A stretch of DNA of 9,384 nt from JAGGAG01 sp031402225 (GTDB lineage: Bacteria > Gemmatimonadota > Gemmatimonadetes > Gemmatimonadales > GWC2-71-9). Each line of letters begins with the position of its first letter. Position 1 is the stretch's first letter. The translations under genes and the position numbers were made by a program. Where the stretch lies: positions 1-9,384 of the forward strand of contig JANNSD010000179.1 in assembly GCA_031402225.1 (NCBI GenBank), written 5' to 3'. This document shows positions 1 through 4,686 of this stretch, piece after piece. The notes below the pieces were generated by a model. It searched no databases and had not been told where the DNA came from. It saw only the letters and a program-made list of their open reading frames with translations.

Positions 1-51
1 CACGCGTACGAGCGACAGTCGGGGATGTTCCGCTTTCCGCCCGTGAGATGA
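1..51 (+). CDS. Possible 3' end of an upstream gene (partial)
   Basis: Reading from base 1 in frame 1 gives a 16-residue tail that includes SGMFRFPPVR and stops at TGA 49-51. Third positions are mostly G or C, and a strong hairpin follows 17 nt later, as expected for the end of a transcription unit. Frame 2 also stays open (to TGA 44-46) but has poorer third-position GC. The fragment is too short to name a family, so this is a weak call made from frame bias and the downstream hairpin only. Confidence 0.3.
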   Translation, partial: HAYERQSGMFRFPPVR

Positions 52-68
52 GCCAGAGGCCGGTCGCC

Positions 69-92
69 GAGCGGGGCTTGGTTGCCCCGCTC
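69..92 (+). terminator. GC-rich hairpin, probable terminator of the upstream unit
   Basis: The arms GAGCGGGGC (69-77) and GCCCCGCTC (84-92) are perfectly complementary over 9 bp, around a 6-nt loop TTGGTT. A true T-run is missing; the bases after the stem are TGTTACC. It lies just after the likely stop of an off-window gene and before the AT-richer promoter region of the next operon, which fits termination. Without the T-tract it could be Rho-assisted, or simply a 3' stabilising structure. Confidence 0.45.
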
Positions 93-108
93 TGTTACCA
101 CCTTAAGT

Positions 109-123
109 CATTGTATATCAATG
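109..123. promoter_or_regulatory. AT-rich inverted repeat upstream of the nuclease-like/NTase operon
   Basis: CATTG (109-113) and CAATG (119-123) form a 5-bp dyad around TATAT. This is the start of the most AT-rich stretch in an otherwise GC-rich window, between the upstream hairpin and the 18-bp repeats. It could be part of a promoter or operator. The arms are short, so chance is possible. Confidence 0.2.
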
Positions 124-174
124 TGTTATTGCAGTAAGTCTGGTGGATGGCTTGCGTGGCAGAGCAATTGAACA

Positions 175-228
175 TATATCTAGGACGAGGTGAATATCAC
201 GGCCTAGGTAAATATCACGGCCAAGATA
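175..228. repeat. Three imperfect 18-bp tandem units, candidate operator
   Basis: Units at 193-210 and 211-228 share the exact 12-mer AATATCACGGCC and agree at about 14 of 18 positions. The preceding 18 bases (175-192) match the second unit at about 11 of 18. The array ends 28 nt before the GTG at 257 and overlaps the probable promoter. AbiEi-type antitoxins are known to repress their own operons by binding repeats in the promoter, so this array is a natural candidate binding site for the regulator encoded just downstream; that link is inference. Both strands stay open through the repeat because 18 is a multiple of 3, but no convincing protein results. Confidence 0.5.
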
Positions 229-256
229 ACTTGCGAATAGCAACCGGTCTCGACCT

Positions 257-1411
257 GTGCATAAGCCATCAAGAGTCCACATCCGCGAATCGGGACCCAT
301 CGCTGAACAGGCGGAGGCGTTCGCCTTCCGGGTATTCACTGATGCGGGCTGGCGCGTGCAGAGACCTAAGGGTCCAGATGCGGGCACCGACCTTCTCATG
401 GACCGACAGGGCGCCTCGTACGCCGTTGAGATAAAGGCATCGCGCGAAGGAAGGAGCGACCGCCTTATCCAGCTCTGGTCACAGGCCTGGCTCCAGGCTC
501 AGAAGGGAGCTGGTAGCCGCCAGCCATTGGCGGTAGTCGTCGCCCCAAAGATCCCCATTCGCGCCGCGCAGAACGTGCTGCGCTTTGTCCAGCGGTATGT
601 GCCCAATGCTGCGGCCGGCGTCATGGATTTCAATGGCCTCCGCCTCTTTCAGGGGCTCCATCTCGAGGACCTCAACGCCGAGAGCCATCGGCGAGTTCCC
701 GACGGCCTGCGCGAACACATCCCCGCGTCGAACCTGTTCTCCGACCTGAATCAATGGATGCTGAAGGTGCTGTTGGCCCCCGAACTGCCGGAGCACCTTC
801 TCGCAGCGCCAAGGGAGCGGTATCGCAATGCGCTCCAGCTTGCGAAGGCAGCTGCGGTCTCTCCAATGAGTGCGCACCGCTTCGTCAAGGCACTCGAGCG
901 AGATGGCTTTCTCCACGAATCATCGAACTGGTTGGAACTTGTGCGGAGGGAAGAACTGTTCCGCGGGTGGCAGTCGTCCGTCTCACGCCGAGTCAGGGAA
1001 GTACCCATGCGGTTCCTGCTCCGCGGCAATCCGCGCGTCGAACTGAAGCGCATGCTGGGGGACCGGAAGGGATGCCTGGCGCTGTTCGCCGCCGCAGAAG
1101 CCCTGCACCTGGGATTCGTGGAGGGAGTGCCGCCCCATGTATATGTGCAGCAGCTCGGTTCCGGGCCCTTGCCCTGGCCCAACGTCGTGCGCGCGGGACA
1201 GGGGGAGTCTCCCGACTTCATTCTGGCACAGCCGTTGGCGCCGCAGTCAGTCTTTCGCGGGGCGGTAGCCGTGGACGGCATCCTGGTGAGCGACATCCTG
1301 CAGGTCTGGCTCGACAGTGCCAGCCATCCATCGAGGGGCAGGGAGCAGGCGGACCTTATCCATCGCCGAATCATCAAGCCCTTGATCCACGGAAGCGTAA
1401 CGCGTGCATGA
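257..1411 (+). CDS. AbiEi-like regulator/antitoxin with N-terminal PD-(D/E)XK nuclease-like domain
   Basis: A 384-residue protein and first gene of a two-gene operon. The N-terminal ~120 residues carry a restriction-endonuclease-like signature: a helix with Glu17/Glu20, then Asp45, then Glu58-x-Lys60 on the next strand (VEIKAS), followed by a Gln-containing helix (about 73-83). Residues about 165-235 look like a winged helix-turn-helix (SPMSAHRFVKALERDGFL as the HTH core). The C-terminal ~130 residues resemble the tail of AbiEi-family type IV antitoxins. Start: GTG 257 is the only reasonable start after the in-frame TAA at 227-229; no good Shine-Dalgarno precedes it. The gene overlaps the next by 8 nt, so the two are probably translationally coupled. 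By analogy it would act in the cytoplasm as a DNA-binding autorepressor and antitoxin. Whether the nuclease-like domain still cuts is open, but the D...ExK residues are present. The domain assignment is from motif reading, not a profile search. Confidence 0.7.
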   Translation: MHKPSRVHIRESGPIAEQAEAFAFRVFTDAGWRVQRPKGPDAGTDLLMDRQGASYAVEIKASREGRSDRLIQLWSQAWLQAQKGAGSRQPLAVVVAPKIPIRAAQNVLRFVQRYVPNAAAGVMDFNGLRLFQGLHLEDLNAESHRRVPDGLREHIPASNLFSDLNQWMLKVLLAPELPEHLLAAPRERYRNALQLAKAAAVSPMSAHRFVKALERDGFLHESSNWLELVRREELFRGWQSSVSRRVREVPMRFLLRGNPRVELKRMLGDRKGCLALFAAAEALHLGFVEGVPPHVYVQQLGSGPLPWPNVVRAGQGESPDFILAQPLAPQSVFRGAVAVDGILVSDILQVWLDSASHPSRGREQADLIHRRIIKPLIHGSVTRA

Positions 1412-2231
1412 CTTCGCCGAGATCGCGCGGCTCATTGAGGCACTTCGTCCCTGGCATGGTGACCTTGTCTTCGTGGGTGGTTGGGCGCATCGTCTCTATC
1501 GCTTTCACCCGAGCGCTCTGCAGCCGTCATACCAAGCCGTTCGGACTCGGGATGCTGACGTGGCCTTCTCCCTTCAGGCTCGGCTCAAGGGAGACATTGC
1601 CGAGGCCTTGCTGGAGGCTGGTTTCCGCCAGGAACTGTCGAGCGAGCATGAGCCGCCGATTTCACAGTATCGACTTGGAGCCGAGGACGAAGGCTTCTAC
1701 GCCGAGTTCCTCACGCCGCTGCTGGGCAGTGATACTCGGCGTGACGGCTCTCTCGACGCAACGGTTGAGAAGGCGGGGGTCACCGCACAGAAGCTCCGCC
1801 ACCTCGATCTCCTCCTGGTCAGTCCCTGGACGGTGAACCTCGGGCCGGAGACCGGGGTGCCTCTCGAGCGGACTGCAGTGGTCAGGCTTCCGAGTGCTGT
1901 CAGTTTCATTGCCCAGAAGCTGCTCATCCGGAGCATGCGCCTGCCGGACAAGAAGGCCCAGGATGCGCTCTACATTCACGATACCCTTGATCTTTTTTCG
2001 GGGAACCTCGCGGAATTGAGGGCCGAGTGGTTGGAAAAGCATCGACCATTTCTTTCAGGGCGGATCGCCGCGGAAATCGACCTCTTCATCCGAGAGCAGT
2101 TCAGCGTCGTGGATGATGTGATACGGAGGGCCGTCCGCATTCCGCAGGACCGGTCTCTTCCCGCTGAGCGCCTGCGGGCCGTTTGTGAGTACGGCCTGAG
2201 GCAAATCTTCGGTGAGCGCGACGCGCCATAG
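1404..2231 (+). CDS. AbiEii/MNT-like nucleotidyltransferase, probable toxin partner
   Basis: A 275-residue protein with the DNA polymerase-beta type nucleotidyltransferase signature: VGGWAHRLY (Gly25-Gly26), then RTRDADVAF giving the metal-binding pair Asp50 and Asp52, then a probable third acidic residue Glu101 in FYAEFLTPL. Further on, FIAQKLL (Lys172) and the KKAQDALYIHD stretch match the Lys and Asp region that follows the catalytic core in AbiEii/MenT-type toxins. Start: GTG 1404 lies inside the previous gene's end, with GGAAG (1391-1395) 8 nt upstream as a Shine-Dalgarno. Pairing with an AbiEi-like gene in an overlapping operon points to a type IV-like toxin-antitoxin or abortive-infection module, in which the enzyme would transfer nucleotides to a cellular target such as tRNA. 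The target cannot be read from the sequence. A housekeeping or resistance nucleotidyltransferase is the less likely alternative. Confidence 0.72.
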   Translation: MHDFAEIARLIEALRPWHGDLVFVGGWAHRLYRFHPSALQPSYQAVRTRDADVAFSLQARLKGDIAEALLEAGFRQELSSEHEPPISQYRLGAEDEGFYAEFLTPLLGSDTRRDGSLDATVEKAGVTAQKLRHLDLLLVSPWTVNLGPETGVPLERTAVVRLPSAVSFIAQKLLIRSMRLPDKKAQDALYIHDTLDLFSGNLAELRAEWLEKHRPFLSGRIAAEIDLFIREQFSVVDDVIRRAVRIPQDRSLPAERLRAVCEYGLRQIFGERDAP

Positions 2232-2246
2232 GTTTGTCGCCCTATG
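2227..2246. promoter_or_regulatory. Dyad CATAGG-N8-CCTATG, copy 1
   Basis: The two 6-bp arms (2227-2232 and 2241-2246) are perfect inverted repeats around 8 bases. The left arm contains the TAG stop of the nucleotidyltransferase gene. The centre is about 108 nt upstream of the GTG of the membrane-protein gene. The same arms with the same spacing recur at 4395-4414. It could be an operator for a dimeric regulator or a short RNA hairpin at the end of the first operon; there is no T-run after it. Confidence 0.45.
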
Positions 2247-2298
2247 ATCGGACGCCTCGTCTGCTGGGAGTTGGTGGCGAAGGGGTGTTCGTGCGGCT

Positions 2299-2320
2299 AA
2301 CCTGAGGCAAAGCGCAGGTT
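2299..2320 (+). other. Inverted repeat in the leader of the membrane-protein gene
   Basis: AACCTG (2299-2304) and CAGGTT (2315-2320) are perfect inverted arms around 10 bases, inside which GC-AAA-GC can add two pairs. The structure ends 13 nt before the strong AGGAGG at 2334-2339. As RNA it would be a modest hairpin in the 5' leader and might influence translation or end the previous transcript. Its role is not shown by the sequence. Confidence 0.3.
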
Positions 2321-2344
2321 CCAGCTCCAAGTCAGGAGGGAATT

Positions 2345-2761
2345 GTGATTGAGACCCTCGTTGGTGCCGCGGTTGGTGTTCTGACCATCTTGCTCGCGCG
2401 ATTCATTCGTGGGGAACGCTGGGTGTATGCGGTGGGCCTGCTCACTCTGCCTGCCCTCTATGCCTCCTTCGCTCTTCGCGCCGGCGCGCCGGCTCTCGGC
2501 GTGAAGGAAATGATCTACGGTATTCCTTTCGTCGTCGCCGGCCTTGTTTTCGCGGTCGTCAGCGTCCGGCAGTCAGCGGTGGTGGTCGGTGTCTTCTGGC
2601 TGCTGCACGGCCTGTACGATCTGGTGCATAGTCAGCTCTTCGCAAACCCCGGCGTTCCCGCTTGGTATCCCGTCTTCTGTTTTGTCGTTGATGTTGTCGT
2701 CGGCTTGTACGTTTTGTGGCTATCGCGGCGTCTTCCCGATGCCAACCTTCGCGAGGCGTAA
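2345..2761 (+). CDS. Small five-segment inner-membrane protein of unknown function
   Basis: A 138-residue, strongly hydrophobic protein. Likely membrane segments are about 4-21, 27-44, 56-74, 77-94 and 107-126, with short polar loops and a positively charged RFIRGER loop after the first segment. A conserved-looking HGLYDLVH stretch (His88, Asp92, His95) lies at the end of segment 4 and could bind a metal or form a catalytic or packing site. It reminds me of small uncharacterised DUF6010-type membrane proteins, but I am not sure of that. Start: GTG 2345, with a perfect AGGAGG (2334-2339) 5 nt upstream. It lies 113 nt after the nucleotidyltransferase gene and converges on the minus-strand lipoprotein with a 66-nt gap. 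Codons are more T-ended than in the lipoprotein genes, a hint of different history. No function is assigned. Confidence 0.75.
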   Translation: MIETLVGAAVGVLTILLARFIRGERWVYAVGLLTLPALYASFALRAGAPALGVKEMIYGIPFVVAGLVFAVVSVRQSAVVVGVFWLLHGLYDLVHSQLFANPGVPAWYPVFCFVVDVVVGLYVLWLSRRLPDANLREA

Positions 2762-2813
2762 GCCGACGCGGAGGACCAGTTCTGGAAGCTCGTGAGGCGT
2801 TGACGAGTTCCCT

Positions 2814-2825
2814 GGTAGCGCTACC
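2814..2825. terminator. Short palindrome in the convergent gap, possible weak bidirectional terminator
   Basis: GGTAGCGCTACC is a perfect 12-bp palindrome lying between the ends of two convergent genes (stops at 2761 and 2828). A second weak stem (2787-2793 with 2803-2809, one G-U pair) sits just before it. Neither has a T-run. The position suits a bidirectional terminator, but the structure is small, so confidence is low. Confidence 0.25.
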
Positions 2826-2827
2826 CC

Positions 2828-4306
2828 TCACCTGAACCACGACGGCGACTCGTGTTGCTCCGGCTGTTCCTCCGTCGAGTTCGTCAGGTTCGTGGCCCCG
2901 GTCCCGTCAATGTTGATCGTCCACAGGTCCGCTTCCCCCGCCGGTGCGTCGTAGTAAACGATCTTCCGCCCATTCGGGCTCCAGCTCGCGCCCCAGTTCT
3001 CCAGCATCGTCAGCTCGACCACCTTCACCTCCCCGGAGCCATCGGCGTTCGCGACCCACCAGGCCGGTGGGAAGATGTCGGTGACGCCGGGCTCCCGAAG
3101 GAACAGGATGCGCGATCCGTTGGGCGACCAGTGCGGCCAGGCCGCGTTCGCAATCAGCTGGCGGGCATTGGCACCGTTGGCCGCCATGATCCACACCGCG
3201 TTCCCCTTCTGGAAGAGGATGGAATCGGCGCTCGGCGCCCAGGCGGGTTTGTCGCCGTCTCCCAGGCGCACCGGGCTGCTCCCGTTCGCGTTTGCGACCC
3301 AGATTTCCGTGGTCGCGGACGCCACGCCGAACGCGATCTTCTGTCCATCCGGCGATGACGTCGGATCGGTCTGCCACCCGGTGCTGATCTGGATGTGGTG
3401 GGCGTTGCTCGCGTTCGCGTCGACGGAGAAGATGGCAACGCTCGGCCCCGTCGTGACGGTGCTGTAGTAGAGCTTCGTCCGGTCCTGCGTCCATTCCACG
3501 TCCTTCGCCCACTCGTCGTTCACCAGCAGCAGCCGGTCGGTGCCATCACCCCGCATCGTATACAGCTTGATCCCATCAGTGCCTGCCAGGTTCGCCCGCC
3601 ACGCAATCCGCTCGGCGGGGAGCGTCAGGCTCGAACATCGCACGTTGAATCCCACCTGCGTGGTGGCGCCGAGGGTCACCGACGCCTGGAGACGGGCATA
3701 GCCCACGACGGTGCAATTCTCCGCCACGCCCGTGAGGGTCACACTGCGCGCCCCCGCAGGGAAGTCCCAGCTCAGTGTAGATCCGTTGCTGGCAACCGCC
3801 TGCGGTCCATTGCCCACATCGATGAAGTATCCGTCCGCATCGATGTCGTCCCCGGTCGTCGTGGCGCCGGCTCGGAGTGTCCCACTCGTGGGATTGTTCA
3901 CCTGCACCGTCACGCCCGCTGATGTCGTCTCGTTCCCGGCGGCGTCGCGCGCCACCGCCGTGAGGGTATGCGCGCCGTTGGTGCCGTTGGCCGAGTTCCA
4001 GCTGTAGGAATAGGGTGCCTCCGTATCGGCTGTTCCGAGCGCCCCGCCATCGAGCCTGAACTGCACCGACGTCACTGCCTTGTTGTCGGCGGCAGTCGCC
4101 GTCACGGCAACGATGCCGAGAACCGAACTCGGGGCAGGGGCCGTGATCGAGACTGTGGGCGCCTCCGTGTCGGGATCGTCGACCGGCGGATCGTTCTGTC
4201 CGCCGCTACCACCTCCGCAGCCGCTGAGCCAGGCGGTCAGCACGAGCAGTCGAGGAATGTTCCTGTTCCAGCGTGAGGGGCAGGCGCACTCTGGCCGTGG
4301 ACGCAC
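2828..4306 (-). CDS. Exported lipoprotein: Ig-like domain, accessory domain and PD40/TolB-like beta-propeller
   Basis: A 492-residue lipoprotein. The N-terminus has basic residues, a hydrophobic core (about 17-27) and the lipobox LSGC with Cys30, followed by a Gly/Asp/Pro-rich linker. Residues about 48-136 form a Big_7-type Ig fold (APTVSITAPAP at the start, the AVARDAAGNETT strand near the end). Residues about 143-225 form a second beta domain beginning TTGDDIDADGY, with two cysteines (198 and 224) that may pair. Residues about 232-492 are a beta-propeller of PD40-like repeats: SSPDGQKIAF, WAPSADSILF, WSPNGSRILF and WSPNGRKIVYY, each followed by a strand such as IWVANANGS. Start: GTG at 4306, with AAGGAG (4318-4313 on the minus strand) 6 nt upstream. 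It should be anchored in the envelope by its lipidated Cys; propellers of this type usually mediate protein contacts. It is divergent from the lipoprotein run to its right and convergent with the membrane protein. Substrate is unknown. Confidence 0.85.
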   Translation of the reverse strand: MRPRPECACPSRWNRNIPRLLVLTAWLSGCGGGSGGQNDPPVDDPDTEAPTVSITAPAPSSVLGIVAVTATAADNKAVTSVQFRLDGGALGTADTEAPYSYSWNSANGTNGAHTLTAVARDAAGNETTSAGVTVQVNNPTSGTLRAGATTTGDDIDADGYFIDVGNGPQAVASNGSTLSWDFPAGARSVTLTGVAENCTVVGYARLQASVTLGATTQVGFNVRCSSLTLPAERIAWRANLAGTDGIKLYTMRGDGTDRLLLVNDEWAKDVEWTQDRTKLYYSTVTTGPSVAIFSVDANASNAHHIQISTGWQTDPTSSPDGQKIAFGVASATTEIWVANANGSSPVRLGDGDKPAWAPSADSILFQKGNAVWIMAANGANARQLIANAAWPHWSPNGSRILFLREPGVTDIFPPAWWVANADGSGEVKVVELTMLENWGASWSPNGRKIVYYDAPAGEADLWTINIDGTGATNLTNSTEEQPEQHESPSWFR

Positions 4307-4542
4307 GCGTGGCTCCTTTGCGGAGACGGTGGCAGGGGAGATGTCCTTGGATGCTATGCGCCGTTACGGATAAGCGCTAGCGTCAGTCTTGGGGCATAGG
4401 TCGATCGTCCTATGCCAGCGTGGTCCGGCCTGACCCCGCAACCGAACCCGGTCATACTGTGCGATTCTAGTCACTACCCGGCGTCTGTACCTCCTTGTAC
4501 CGTTGTTGCTGTAACTCCACCCCTCAGCACAACCGGGAACGA
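4307..4542. other. Divergent intergenic region
   Basis: These 236 bases separate the minus-strand lipoprotein from the plus-strand lipoprotein run. They hold the minus-strand Shine-Dalgarno (4313-4318), an 8-bp palindrome CGCTAGCG (4375-4382), the 24-bp palindrome (4393-4416), and near the right end two closely spaced TGTACC words (from 4485 and 4496). No -35/-10 pair stands out clearly on either strand. Promoters for both directions must lie here or be shared, but I cannot place them. Short open frames here lack coding character. Confidence 0.4.
4393..4416. promoter_or_regulatory. 24-bp near-perfect palindrome, dyad copy 2, between divergent lipoprotein genes
   Basis: GGCATAGG (4393-4400) and CCTATGCC (4409-4416) are perfect 8-bp inverted arms. 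The 8 bases between them contain a centred CGATCG, leaving only one symmetric mismatch pair (T at 4401 and 4408). The inner CATAGG-N8-CCTATG has the same arms and spacing as 2227-2246. The centre is about 98 nt upstream of the minus-strand lipoprotein start and 138 nt upstream of the plus-strand ATG at 4543. A further inverted half-site, CTATGC, occurs at 4354-4359. It looks like an operator for a dimeric regulator controlling one or both divergent units; a bidirectional hairpin is the alternative. Confidence 0.55.
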
Positions 4543-4683
4543 ATGCGTTCACCCTGGCTTGCCCTGGCTCTCGCGCTGGGCGCGTGCGGCGGCGACGACA
4601 GCCCCTCCGATGCGCCCTTCCGCCAGCCCGTACTCGCCTGTACCGTTGCCTGCAAGCTCGAGATAATCCTCCAACGGCGATGA
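4543..4683 (+). CDS. 46-codon mini-lipoprotein or truncated lipoprotein remnant
   Basis: From ATG 4543 the frame gives a short n-region, a hydrophobic core (WLALALAL) and the lipobox LGAC with Cys15, then GGDDSPSD and about 25 further residues to TGA 4681-4683. GGGA (4535-4538) is a modest Shine-Dalgarno. The next gene starts 3 nt after this stop, which would allow translational coupling. No domain follows the lipobox, so it is either a very small lipoprotein, a coupled leader, or the 5' stump of a decayed paralogue of its neighbour: both begin with a lipobox followed by CG-D-S residues, and both have TGTACCGTTG 47-48 nt before their ATG. The signal peptide is clear; the protein's reality is uncertain. 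Confidence 0.45.
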   Translation: MRSPWLALALALGACGGDDSPSDAPFRQPVLACTVACKLEIILQRR

Positions 4684-4686
4684 ACC

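Noticed and set aside
175..228. CRISPR-like array
   Set aside because: The units are 18 bp, directly abutting, imperfect and only three; there are no spacers and no cas genes.
147..434. Plus-strand 95-codon open frame across the 18-bp repeats and into the first gene
   Set aside because: It is kept open by the 18-bp (multiple of 3) repeat and has no Shine-Dalgarno, no domain pattern, and an Arg/Ser-rich tail typical of an off-frame reading of the real gene.
751..1377. Antisense 208-codon open frame opposite the nuclease-like gene
   Set aside because: Arg/Ser/Pro-rich with no family signature; the opposite strand has clear catalytic and DNA-binding motifs.
754..1836. Long plus-strand open frame (360 codons) overlapping both toxin-antitoxin-like genes
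   Set aside because: It is rich in Arg, Gly, Ala, Ser and Pro with no motif, and crosses two well-supported genes. High GC makes such shadow frames common.
2232..2340. Possible integron attC site after the nucleotidyltransferase gene, suggested by GCGGCTAACCTG and nearby inverted repeats
   Set aside because: A paired core site (GTTRRRY with RYYYAAC at matching ends) is missing, the dyads do not fold into the attC arrangement, and no similar site follows the membrane-protein gene.
2907..3512. Antisense and off-frame open frames within the minus-strand lipoprotein region
   Set aside because: They are Arg/Gly-rich shadows of the propeller repeats, and only the 492-residue frame shows repeated PD40 motifs and a signal peptide.
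4412..4666. 84-codon plus-strand frame in the divergent intergenic region
   Set aside because: It starts inside the palindrome, has no ribosome site, and its Pro/Ser/Ala-rich sequence shows no signal peptide or domain; the overlapping frame from 4543 has a clear lipobox.
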